The notes beneath the pieces were generated by a model. The model was not told where the DNA came from and did not search any database. It worked only from the letters and a program-made list of their open reading frames with translations. A DNA stretch of 64,000 nt, from assembly GCF_000282655.1 (NCBI RefSeq), contig NZ_AKIV01000148.1:20016-84015 (forward strand), given 5' to 3'. This stretch comes from Polaromonas sp. CF318 (lineage in GTDB: Bacteria; Pseudomonadota; Gammaproteobacteria; Burkholderiales; Burkholderiaceae_C). Shown piece after piece: positions 17,231 through 24,934 of this stretch (position 1 is the first letter of the stretch; every line of letters starts with the position of its first letter). A program made the position numbers and the translations under genes.

Positions 17231-17959
17231 ATGAGCCAGTTTGAACGAAGCGGTGCGCGCGCCGCCGATGCCCTGCGCAGCGTGCGCATCACCCGCCACT
17301 ACACCGCTTACGCCGAAGGCTCGGTGCTGATCGAGTTCGGCGGCACCAAGGTGCTGTGCACCGCCTCTGTCGAGGAAAAAGTCCCCGGCCACAAGAAAGG
17401 CAGTGGCGAAGGCTGGGTCACCGCCGAATACGGCATGCTGCCCCGCGCCACCCACACCCGCAGCGACCGCGAAGCCGCCCGCGGCAAACAAAGCGGCCGC
17501 ACGCAGGAGATACAGCGCCTGATAGGCCGCTCCATGCGTTCGGTGTTCGACTTGAAGAAACTCGGCGAGCGCACCCTACACCTGGACTGCGACGTCATCC
17601 AGGCCGACGGCGGCACCCGTACCGCCAGCATCACCGGTGCTTTTGTCGCTGCGCAGGACGCGGTCAACACCCTCATCGCCGGCGGCAAGCTCACGCAAAG
17701 CCCCATCATTGACCACGTCGCCGCCATCTCCGTCGGCATCGTGCAGGGCACGCCGCTGCTGGACCTCGAATACACCGAGGACTCCGCCTGCGACACCGAC
17801 ATGAACGTCGTCATGACCGGCGCCGGCAACTACGTCGAAGTGCAGGGCACGGCCGAAGGCGCGGCGTTTTCGCGCAAGGAAATGGACGCGCTGCTGGTGC
17901 TCGCCGAAAAAGGCATCGCCGAGCTGGTGGGCCTGCAAAAGCAGGTGCTGGCTGCTTGA
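17231..17959 (+). CDS. rph: Ribonuclease PH
   Basis: A 242-residue protein beginning MSQFERSGARAADALRSVRI; ATG 17231 is chosen over an in-frame start 28 codons upstream because it gives the family length and N-terminus. It carries GSGEGWVTAEYGMLPRATHT and the RTQEIQRLIGRSMR motif of the phosphate-binding core. It trims tRNA 3' ends by phosphorolysis. The rph-rdgB order with a 13-nt gap is widespread. Confidence 0.95.
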   Translation: MSQFERSGARAADALRSVRITRHYTAYAEGSVLIEFGGTKVLCTASVEEKVPGHKKGSGEGWVTAEYGMLPRATHTRSDREAARGKQSGRTQEIQRLIGRSMRSVFDLKKLGERTLHLDCDVIQADGGTRTASITGAFVAAQDAVNTLIAGGKLTQSPIIDHVAAISVGIVQGTPLLDLEYTEDSACDTDMNVVMTGAGNYVEVQGTAEGAAFSRKEMDALLVLAEKGIAELVGLQKQVLAA

Positions 17960-17972
17960 TTGCCCGCCGCCC

Positions 17973-18593
17973 ATGAAAAAAATCGTACTGGCCTCCAACA
18001 ACCCGGGCAAGCTCGCCGAGCTCAAGGCCATGTTCGCGCCCCTGGGGCTGGAGCTCGTCAGCCAGACCGAGCTGGGCCTGCCCGAGGCTGAAGAGCCTTT
18101 CCGCACCTTTGTCGAAAACGCGCTTGCCAAAGCCCGCCAGGCCTCGCGCCTCAGCGGCCTGCCCGCGCTGGCCGACGACGCGGGCCTGTGCGTCGACGCC
18201 TTCGGCGGCCTGCCCGGCGTCGACACCGCTTTTTACGCCACACGCTTCGGTTACACCAAAGGCGACGACAACAACGTCAAGGCCCTGCTCGAGCAGATGG
18301 CCCACCTGGCCGACCCCGCCCAGCGCCGCGCCGCGCTGGTCAGCACGCTGGTGGCCGTGCGCTCCGACAAAGACCCCGAGCCCTTGATCGCCTCCGGCCG
18401 TGTCGCAGGGCAGATCGCGACGGCGCCCGTGGGCGACAACGGTTTCGGCTTCGACCCCGTGATGTTCATCCCCGAGTTCGGCAAAACCTTTGCGCAACTC
18501 CCCGTTGACGTCAAAAACGCCAACAGCCACCGCGGCAAGGCTGCGCGCCAGATGCTGGAACTGATCCGCGAGCGCTGGCTGCCCGCAGCCTGA
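17973..18593 (+). CDS. rdgB: RdgB/HAM1 family non-canonical purine NTP pyrophosphatase
   Basis: A 206-residue protein with the N-terminal signature VLASNNPGKLAEL, ALADDAGLCVDAFGG and GDNGFGFDPVMFIPE. It hydrolyses dITP/XTP to monophosphates and keeps damaged purines out of nucleic acids. It lies between rph and hemW, with 13 nt and 8 nt gaps, so the three are probably one operon. Confidence 0.94.
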   Translation: MKKIVLASNNPGKLAELKAMFAPLGLELVSQTELGLPEAEEPFRTFVENALAKARQASRLSGLPALADDAGLCVDAFGGLPGVDTAFYATRFGYTKGDDNNVKALLEQMAHLADPAQRRAALVSTLVAVRSDKDPEPLIASGRVAGQIATAPVGDNGFGFDPVMFIPEFGKTFAQLPVDVKNANSHRGKAARQMLELIRERWLPAA

Positions 18594-18601
18594 GACACGC
18601 C

Positions 18602-19795
18602 ATGGCCGCGCAGCAAGACATCCAGCACTACATGCGTAGCGGCACGCTGCAGCTGGCCGCGCTGCCGCCGCTGTCGCTCTATGTGCACCTGCCCTGGTGC
18701 ATACGCAAGTGCCCCTATTGCGACTTCAATTCGCACGAGGCCGTCGGCGAAATGCCCGAGCAGCGCTACATAGACGCCGTGATCGCCGACCTCGAGGCCG
18801 CGCTGCCCCTGGTCTGGGGCCGCACCGTGCACAGCATCTTCATAGGCGGCGGAACGCCCAGCCTGTTTTCGCCGCAGGCCATAGACCGCCTGCTGGGCGA
18901 CATACGCGCGCGCTTGAGGCTCGAGGCCGATTGCGAAATCACGCTCGAAGCCAATCCCGGCACCTTTGAGAAAGACCGCTTCAAGGCCTTCCGCGCGGCG
19001 GGCGTCACGCGCCTGTCCGTCGGGGTGCAAAGCTTTGACGACCAGCACCTCAAGGCCCTGGGCCGCGTGCACGACCGTGCCCAGGCCATCGCCGCGGTCG
19101 AAGAGGCCGCGCAGGCCTTTGACACCTTCAACCTCGACATCATGTACGCGCTGCCCGGCCAGACCATGGAAAGCCTGGAGCGGGACATGCGCCAGGCCCT
19201 GGCCCTGCAGCCTCCCCACATTTCGATTTACCACCTCACGATAGAGCCCAACACCTACTTCGCCAAATTCCCGCCCGTGGTGCCCGAGGAAGACACGGCC
19301 TACGCCATGCTCGACAAAATCACCGAGCTGACTGAGGCCGCCGGCCTGCGGCGCTATGAAGTCTCGGCTTATGCCAAAGCCGGCCACCAGTGCTTTCACA
19401 ACCTCAACTACTGGCAGTTCGGCGACTACTTGGGGCTTGGCGCGGGCGCCCACAGCAAGCTCAGCTTCGCCCACCGCGTGGTGCGCCAGGTGCGCTTTCG
19501 CGAACCCAAGCTCTACATGGAAAAAGCCCTGGCCGGCGAAGCCGTCACGCAGGAAACCGAAGTCAGCCGCGCCGACCTGCCGTTTGAGTTCATGCTCAAC
19601 GCCCTGCGTTTGCGCGAGGGTTTCAAACTGCAGGACTTCACGGAAAAAACCGGCCTGCCCGTCACTGCCATCCGGCAGGGCCTCGAAGAAGCCGAACGCA
19701 AAGGCCTGATTGAGCGCGACTTCGCGCGTGTCAAACCGACCGAGCGCGGCTTTGATTTTTTGAACGACTTGCAGTCACTGTTCCTGGCCGGCTGA
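18602..19795 (+). CDS. hemW: HemW, radical SAM haem chaperone
   Basis: A 397-residue radical SAM protein with CxxxCxxC (Cys33, Cys37, Cys40 in PWCIRKCPYCDF), the GGGTPSLF segment and the C-terminal HemN-type region. The residue two after the third Cys is Phe, not Cys, which separates HemW from coproporphyrinogen dehydrogenase HemN. HemW binds haem and passes it to respiratory proteins; older annotation as oxygen-independent coproporphyrinogen oxidase should be avoided. Confidence 0.9.
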   Translation: MAAQQDIQHYMRSGTLQLAALPPLSLYVHLPWCIRKCPYCDFNSHEAVGEMPEQRYIDAVIADLEAALPLVWGRTVHSIFIGGGTPSLFSPQAIDRLLGDIRARLRLEADCEITLEANPGTFEKDRFKAFRAAGVTRLSVGVQSFDDQHLKALGRVHDRAQAIAAVEEAAQAFDTFNLDIMYALPGQTMESLERDMRQALALQPPHISIYHLTIEPNTYFAKFPPVVPEEDTAYAMLDKITELTEAAGLRRYEVSAYAKAGHQCFHNLNYWQFGDYLGLGAGAHSKLSFAHRVVRQVRFREPKLYMEKALAGEAVTQETEVSRADLPFEFMLNALRLREGFKLQDFTEKTGLPVTAIRQGLEEAERKGLIERDFARVKPTERGFDFLNDLQSLFLAG

Positions 19796-19814
19796 GCCGC
19801 GCGGCCCTTTACGC

Positions 19815-20027
19815 ATGGAAACTCCCGCCCTTATCTTTCTGGTTGTCAGTTGCGCCATCAGTTTCGGCCTGGGCCGGCTGTTTGTTCACTTCCGCGACAA
19901 GAAACGCAAAAAGGCGGCCGAAGAGCGCGAGGCCCAGGCGCTGCGCAACCGCCCGCCCGAGCCCGAATCCCTCAACAAGGCCAAACGCAAACGGCAGCTT
20001 CAGCAAGCCGCCAAAGGCAAGCGCTGA
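19815..20027 (+). CDS. Small single-pass membrane protein
   Basis: A 70-residue protein with an N-terminal membrane helix (ALIFLVVSCAISFGLGRLF) and a strongly charged Lys/Arg/Glu tail predicted as helix. It follows hemW by 19 nt and may be in the same transcript. I do not recognise a family. Confidence 0.55.
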   Translation: METPALIFLVVSCAISFGLGRLFVHFRDKKRKKAAEEREAQALRNRPPEPESLNKAKRKRQLQQAAKGKR

Positions 20028-20054
20028 TTCAGCGCATGGATTGCGCAGGGCCCA

Positions 20055-20366
20055 TCAACCGCAGTTGACCCGCGTCACACGGCCCGCGTCATCGACCGTG
20101 AGGTTGAGCCGCTCGGCATTGAACTCCATGGTCACGACCTGGTTGGGCCTGAGCACCCGCACCGCCTTCGCGCCAGCGCGCGTGCGCGCCTCATTCTCGA
20201 GCGCGGCATCCGCATTGCGGCCCACGGCGAACTGGGCCGGTGCGGCGTTGCAGCGGCTTGACACGGGGGCGGGGTCGGTACCCTGGCCAGTAGCGGGGGC
20301 GCTGCCGCAGGCGGACAGCAGAAGGGCGGCGGTGGTGGCAAAGGTTGTGAGGATCGGCAAACGCAT
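20055..20366 (-). CDS. I78-type peptidase inhibitor lipoprotein
   Basis: A 103-residue protein; ATG 20366 is preceded by AAAGGA 6-7 nt upstream, and the longer frame is rejected. It opens with a lipoprotein signal (MRLPILTTFATTAALLLSAC, lipobox LSAC). The mature part has CNAAPAQFAVGR and ends in RLNLTVDDAGRVTRVNCG, the pattern of I78-family inhibitors with two Cys. It probably protects the periplasm from proteases. Convergent with the gene at 19815. Confidence 0.75.
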   Translation of the reverse strand: MRLPILTTFATTAALLLSACGSAPATGQGTDPAPVSSRCNAAPAQFAVGRNADAALENEARTRAGAKAVRVLRPNQVVTMEFNAERLNLTVDDAGRVTRVNCG

Positions 20367-20592
20367 GGTGAGTCCTTTCAGGATGTGGCGGCTGGTTTTG
20401 GTGCCACATAGGCAGCTTATGTTCAGAATATGTTGTCGAGAGCTTGGCGCTTTCCGAGCGGACTGCAAATAGGCCGACGGTCGATACTTTTGTAGGCGCG
20501 GGCCCCAGGAGCGCGAAATGAACGTTTCGCGATTCCAGTCAATGCGGCATGTAGTCGACTGAGGAGGCGGTCGCTTTGAACGACGCAGAGCG

Positions 20593-21651
20593 CTAACGCG
20601 AACACGAGGTCGGGTCGGTTCCACGAATCCACGCTTGAGGCCTTATCTCTTGTGCGCCGATGCGTTGCATGGAAACTTTGTAATAAGCCGAGTCACCATG
20701 GGCACATGCCAGTGCAGCGGCCCAGTTTTTATGCACGGGGTCGGGGTAGCGCTTGATAAGGTCATCAAGACTTCTTTTCATGCGTGGCCAATCAAGACGC
20801 GTTTCACTAGGGGCTGCACCGCTGAAAACAACGCTTGCATACAGCCGAGCGTAAAGCGACTCGCCCTCACTGGCCTGAAGTTGCTTGGCCCAGCCGACGA
20901 TGAATGCATCAACAACTTCCCAACTGCCTCCCCATTTGGGAACCAAACGCGTCAAAGCGACTTCATAAAAATCGTAGTAGTTTGGCCAGCGCTTGGCCCC
21001 TTCTTCGAAGATGCTGTTCGGATCTGATTTTCCTTCCGCCGCGTCAAGGCTGACCGCAAGCAGCAGGTTTTGCCAGATAGGCGTTTGCTGAAATTCTTTG
21101 CGGGCTTCAAGAAGCGACTTTTCGGTCTGAAGCAAACCTTGCTGGAATGACTGCATACCGCCACCCGGAACATCTTTCGCATAACTGGATCCGCGTGCGT
21201 TCCAGGCGAGTGCGTATTGGAGCCGGAGATTCGCAAATGCCGGAAATATCGAGTCGGGCTTTTGCTTTTGCCATTCTTTAACCCGTGCACCTTGGCCCGC
21301 CTCCACGCCGGGCGCGGGCATTTCACGCCGGAAGAACCAATATGCGGCGCTGGCGCCGGTCTTGCCGGACTGAAATCGCTTGGAATCACGCAACAGGCAT
21401 GTGAGAGTGGCATCCAGATCCCCGAAGTTTGAGGTCTGGTATAGCTGGCGAAGGTATGAAACGGCTTCGTCATGATTGTTGTAATTGATTTCACTCAGAA
21501 GCGAGCAGTCTTTCTGAGAGCCGGGGGACGGTTTCGGTTCAGGGGGATTCGCACTCGCATCGCCGGCGAACAGCAGGAAAGCGCTTGCCAGGATGGCCAG
21601 CAAGCGGCTGATTGGTTTGTTCAATCTTATTCCGGCATTGTGCGTGGGCAT
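20593..21651 (-). CDS. Exported protein of unknown function (DUF4034-like)
   Basis: A 352-residue protein. ATG 21651 is chosen because TTTAGGAG lies 5 nt upstream; an earlier start adds 12 residues without a ribosome site. It has a signal peptide (LLAILASAFLLFAGDASA) and a helical repeat-rich body with the pattern SYLRQLYQTSNFGDLDATL and RWPNYYDFYEVALTRLVPKWGGSW, reminiscent of DUF4034 TPR-like proteins. Base composition is clearly lower in GC than the flanking genes, with more A/T third positions, a hint of transfer. Function unknown. Confidence 0.65.
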   Translation of the reverse strand: MPTHNAGIRLNKPISRLLAILASAFLLFAGDASANPPEPKPSPGSQKDCSLLSEINYNNHDEAVSYLRQLYQTSNFGDLDATLTCLLRDSKRFQSGKTGASAAYWFFRREMPAPGVEAGQGARVKEWQKQKPDSIFPAFANLRLQYALAWNARGSSYAKDVPGGGMQSFQQGLLQTEKSLLEARKEFQQTPIWQNLLLAVSLDAAEGKSDPNSIFEEGAKRWPNYYDFYEVALTRLVPKWGGSWEVVDAFIVGWAKQLQASEGESLYARLYASVVFSGAAPSETRLDWPRMKRSLDDLIKRYPDPVHKNWAAALACAHGDSAYYKVSMQRIGAQEIRPQAWIRGTDPTSCSR

Positions 21652-21831
21652 GGATACTCCTAAAGGCTGGTGCTGGCGATAGTGCAAGACGATGTACTGA
21701 TGGCTTTGAGGGAACTCAATCCCTGTCTAATGTAGCTTCCGATGGATAGATGCCTGCCCCGCTTCCTGCGGTCTGGAATACCGAGTACCGCCGACTCTGT
21801 GGTCTGGGCTCTGTGTCTGGCATACGCTCGG

Positions 21832-21859
21832 CTGTCACCGCAATCCATGCGGTTAAACT
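21832..21859 (+). promoter_or_regulatory. Probable promoter of tRNA-Ser
   Basis: CTGTCA and TAAACT are separated by 16 nt and end 9 nt before the mature tRNA 5' end, as expected for a sigma70 promoter of a stable RNA. Confidence 0.5.
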
Positions 21860-21868
21860 ACCCGACTC

Positions 21869-21958
21869 GGAAGCGTGGCAGAGCGGTTGAATGCAGCAGT
21901 CTTGAAAACTGCCGAGGATGCAAGTCCTCCGTGAGTTCGAATCTCACCGCTTCCGCCA
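21869..21958 (+). tRNA. tRNA-Ser (anticodon TGA)
   Basis: A 90-nt class II tRNA with acceptor GGAAGCG/CGCTTCC, G73 and encoded CCA. The anticodon loop is CTTGAAA (TGA), with a long variable arm and T-loop TTCGAAT. It is monocistronic on the plus strand. Confidence 0.95.
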
Positions 21959-22397
21959 CTTTCAAATAAGTGGCACCGGCTTTAACGCCAAGCTCATCGC
22001 CACTCCGGTTCGGTCTCTCATGGCTGCAACCGCACCCCTCTGTCCGGAGATTCCCTCGTTTGATAGCAGGCTTGCAGCCCGCGCGGCGGCTGTCTTTGCC
22101 TGAGCCTGGTGGCTTGTGAGGCCATTTCGGGTGCTTTCATCCTCATTTGCGTGGTTTTTTTGCAGGACTGCGCCCAACGGACGATTTGCAACCAAAAAGC
22201 CTCACCAGACCGGGCTTGGGGCAGGCAAAGTTACGCCTTACGTTCGCATTGCAACAAACAGACCCGAAAAAACGGAATTATTTCCCGGAACTATTCCCGC
22301 CCAATTCTGAAAACCTTTTTCAGGACAGTGACGAGAAGCGTGGGCGAGGCCATCATAGAAACATCCAGTTACAGCGTAGAAGGGCGCCTTAAATCCT
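21959..22397. other. Intergenic stretch without a supported gene
   Basis: The 439 bases between tRNA-Ser and the next gene hold no frame with a ribosome site or family pattern on either strand. No clear terminator for the tRNA was placed. Confidence 0.5.
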
Positions 22398-22706
22398 ATG
22401 ACAGTTCCTGCTTTCCACCCCGAAGTCGCCGAGAAGGTGGCAACCGCTTTTGTCAAGGCTACCGGAGCCCGCTGGTCGTTCCCGCGGGTCGATATGCAGG
22501 ACAAGGGCACTTTCATGTTGATCAGCGTCGATGCGGTATCGCCGGAGGTCCGGGAGGTGGCGCTCCCGGTCAAAGAGTCGATCACGCTGGCGCTCAACGA
22601 GGTCATTCCCTCTCATCCGTCGCAAAAATTCGGCAACTGGATGGTGGTGTTTTTCCACGAAGGCAAGATGTACGAAACCGTGCATCCCAGCGAATTCCAC
22701 ACCTGA
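22398..22706 (+). CDS. Conserved-looking protein of unknown function
   Basis: A 102-residue soluble protein starting MTVPAFHPEVAEKVATAFVK and ending in a strand-rich region (KFGNWMVVFFHEGKMYETVH). Codon use matches the core genes, and the opposite-strand frame is poorer. It is convergent with ureG, with 56 nt between stops. No family is recognised. Confidence 0.55.
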   Translation: MTVPAFHPEVAEKVATAFVKATGARWSFPRVDMQDKGTFMLISVDAVSPEVREVALPVKESITLALNEVIPSHPSQKFGNWMVVFFHEGKMYETVHPSEFHT

Positions 22707-22762
22707 ATTCGTTGGCGTGAGCCTTCAAGCCGCCCAGCGGCACTGCGGCGGCCGCCCCCGCT

Positions 22763-23434
22763 TCAAGCGGTCTCGGGCTGGCTTTGCTGCAACATTCCCC
22801 GGGTTTCAATAAAGCTGATCACTTCGGCCAGGCCGGCCTGGGTTTTAAGGTTTGTCATTACAAATGGTTTCAAACCCTTGGCCGTAGTGCGCATGCGGAT
22901 GGTGTCTTTTTTCATGACCTCGAGGTCGGCACCCACATAAGGTGCCAGGTCGGTCTTGTTGATCACAAACAAGTCGCTTTTTGTGATACCGGGGCCGCCC
23001 TTGCGCGGAATCTTCTCGCCGGCCGCCACGTCGATCACATAAATCGTCAAATCGCTCAATTCGGGGCTGAAGGTGGCGGCCAGGTTGTCGCCGCCGGATT
23101 CAACGAATACGACGTCGGCATCGGGGAAATCCACCAGCATGCGGTCTATGGCCTCCAGGTTGATGGAAGCGTCTTCGCGGATCGCGGTATGCGGGCAGCC
23201 GCCGGTTTCCACGCCCATGATGCGTTCGGCCGCCAGCGCGCCGCTCACGGTCAGCAGGCGCTGGTCTTCCTTGGTGTAGATGTCGTTGGTGATCGCGACC
23301 AGGTCGTACCTGGCCTTCATGCTTTTGCACAGCATCTCGAGCAGCGTGGTCTTGCCGGAACCCACCGGGCCGCCTATGCCCACGCGCAGGGGCGGAAGTT
23401 TTTTGCTGCGGTTGGCGATGTGGTGCAAGCTCAT
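22763..23434 (-). CDS. ureG: Urease accessory GTPase UreG
   Basis: A 223-residue protein; the start MSLHHIANRSKK at 23434 gives the family length, and the upstream 23 codons are rejected. It has P-loop GGPVGSGKTTLLE, the metal-binding CPH motif (GGCPHTAIREDAS), ESGGDNL and NKTDLAPYVG. UreG hydrolyses GTP to drive nickel transfer into urease with UreF and UreD. Last gene of the urease operon. Confidence 0.95.
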   Translation of the reverse strand: MSLHHIANRSKKLPPLRVGIGGPVGSGKTTLLEMLCKSMKARYDLVAITNDIYTKEDQRLLTVSGALAAERIMGVETGGCPHTAIREDASINLEAIDRMLVDFPDADVVFVESGGDNLAATFSPELSDLTIYVIDVAAGEKIPRKGGPGITKSDLFVINKTDLAPYVGADLEVMKKDTIRMRTTAKGLKPFVMTNLKTQAGLAEVISFIETRGMLQQSQPETA

Positions 23435-23468
23435 GGGCGTACCTTGAAAGAGGATGGTGTAAAGAGAG

Positions 23469-24185
23469 TCAGGAGCGGAACAGCCGCGAATACTGGGTTT
23501 CATGCCGGGCCGACAAAATCGCCAGCATGGGGGAAAAAGCCTGCCGCTCGCCGTCCGGCAGGCGCAACGCCGCTTCCACCGCGGGCGGTATGTCCCGGCT
23601 CAGCCGGGCCAGTATGCGCTGGCCGGCGCTCTGGCCCAGGGGCACGGACTTGATCGCGGCCTGCATCATGTTTTCGGCCCAGCCAAAAGCGTAGGCCAGC
23701 AGGCAGTCGCGCACACCGGCGGCGGTCTGCGAGGCCGCCAGCGCAAAGGCCACGGGGTAGGTGGGTTGCAGCGCGGCGCAGGCGTCGATGTGCATGGCGC
23801 TGGCCCCTTCATGGTTACGCAGCCATTCGAGCAGAGAGCGGCCCATCTGCTCGGTTTGGGCGCGCAGTTCGCTGGTCTCACGGGTTTGCAGCACCCAGGT
23901 GTTCAGGCCGGCGATGCGCTCCAGCTTGCCTTCGCGCCAGGCTGGAATGGCCTGGGCAATCACCGCCAGGTCGCCGCGGGCCAGGGCCAAATGGAGCTGG
24001 TCGCTGAGCCAGCTGGCGGCCTGGCTTTCCGTCGTGACTTCATCGCCCTCAACGGCGGCCTCCAGGCCCTCCGAATACGAGAAGCCGCCCACCGGCAGGG
24101 CAGGCGAGGCCAGCCAGATCAGCTGCAGCAGGCTGGATGCCGCAAGCTGTTCCAGAGGGGCTGCGGGCGTTGTCGGCGCGTCCAC
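23469..24185 (-). CDS. ureF: Urease accessory protein UreF
   Basis: A 238-residue protein read from GTG 24185, eight bases after the ureE stop, with AGG about 6 nt upstream. The longer frame must be rejected: its N-terminus is a (MT)n artefact of the histidine-repeat region of ureE read in another frame. It carries LIWLASPALPVGGFSYSEGLEAAVE and AFGWAENMMQAAIKSVPLGQ, typical of UreF. UreF is the regulator of UreG in the activation complex. Confidence 0.9.
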   Translation of the reverse strand: MDAPTTPAAPLEQLAASSLLQLIWLASPALPVGGFSYSEGLEAAVEGDEVTTESQAASWLSDQLHLALARGDLAVIAQAIPAWREGKLERIAGLNTWVLQTRETSELRAQTEQMGRSLLEWLRNHEGASAMHIDACAALQPTYPVAFALAASQTAAGVRDCLLAYAFGWAENMMQAAIKSVPLGQSAGQRILARLSRDIPPAVEAALRLPDGERQAFSPMLAILSARHETQYSRLFRS

Positions 24186-24192
24186 GGCGTGC

Positions 24193-24900
24193 CTAGTGGC
24201 TGTGGGGCTTGTGCTTGTGGACCTGGATGGCCACGGGCTTGGCTTCGTGCGCGTGGTCATGGTCATGGTCATGGTCATGGTCATGGTCATGGTCATGGTC
24301 ATGGTCATGGTCATGGTCGTCATGGCCATGGTTGCAGCCTGGCCCGTGCACATGCGCTACCGGCGCGGCGGCTACGGCAGCAGGCGCATGGCTGTGTCCA
24401 TGTCCGCCGTGGTCATGGCCATGGTCGTGAGCATGCCCATGGCCGCCCGAGCTGTAAGCGCCGCCCTCGGGTTCAAAGGCTTCTTCGGCCTCATTCACGA
24501 TCAGGTGCATGGCGCGCAGCATGTCGGCCAGCACATGGTCGGGTTCTATCTTGAGGTGGTCGGGCTTGAGCTCTATGGGTACATGGCGGTTGCCCAGGTG
24601 GTAGGCCGCGCGCGTCAGGTCAAAAGGCGAGCCGTGCGAGGTGCAGGCGGTGATGCGCAGCACCGCCTGCGGCGCGGCGATCACCCTGACCATGGAACCA
24701 TCTTCGGCCACCAGCACGTCGCCGCCGCGCACCAGCGTGCCGCGCGGCAGGAACACACCCAATTGGCGTCCCTGCGAGTCGGTCGCGTCAAAGCGGCTTT
24801 TCTGGCGCACGTCCCAGTCGAGCTCGACGGTGGCGGCGCGTTTGACGAGGACAGAGGCCAGGCCCGTGCCCTGGGAAATGACTTTGGAAACCTGAAGCAT
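24193..24900 (-). CDS. ureE: Urease nickel chaperone UreE with long His-rich tail
   Basis: A 235-residue protein. The first 150 residues are standard UreE: a peptide-binding N-terminal domain (RQLGVFLPRGTLVRGGDVL) and metal-binding C-terminal domain (AYHLGNRHVPIELKPDHL). The last 80 residues are extraordinarily His-rich: HGHAHDHGHDHGGHGHSH, a linker, then a run of ten or more His-Asp pairs and HKHKPHSH. The tail should store or buffer several nickel ions. The His-Asp run is encoded by a nearly perfect hexanucleotide tandem repeat, so its length may vary between strains. Confidence 0.94.
   Translation of the reverse strand: MLQVSKVISQGTGLASVLVKRAATVELDWDVRQKSRFDATDSQGRQLGVFLPRGTLVRGGDVLVAEDGSMVRVIAAPQAVLRITACTSHGSPFDLTRAAYHLGNRHVPIELKPDHLKIEPDHVLADMLRAMHLIVNEAEEAFEPEGGAYSSGGHGHAHDHGHDHGGHGHSHAPAAVAAAPVAHVHGPGCNHGHDDHDHDHDHDHDHDHDHDHDHDHAHEAKPVAIQVHKHKPHSH
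24255..24314 (+). repeat. Hexanucleotide tandem repeat (GGTCAT)10 in ureE
   Basis: Ten consecutive exact copies of GGTCAT on the plus strand, followed by imperfect copies. On the coding (minus) strand they encode alternating His and Asp. A six-base unit keeps frame, so slippage would lengthen or shorten the tail without breaking ureE. Confidence 0.95.
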
Positions 24901-24934
24901 GAGGCCTTAAAAAAAGCAAAACCTGGAACAAGGT

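Noticed and set aside
21962..22195. A 77-codon minus-strand frame after tRNA-Ser
   Set aside because: No ribosome site, Ala-rich low-complexity product and no recognised pattern.
24255..24314. CRISPR-like direct repeats
   Set aside because: The unit is six bases without spacers and is coding; no other regular repeat-spacer array is present in the window.
24186..24353. Extension of ureF with an (MT)n N-terminus
   Set aside because: It is the His-Asp repeat of ureE read in another frame; a GTG start at 24185 gives a normal UreF.
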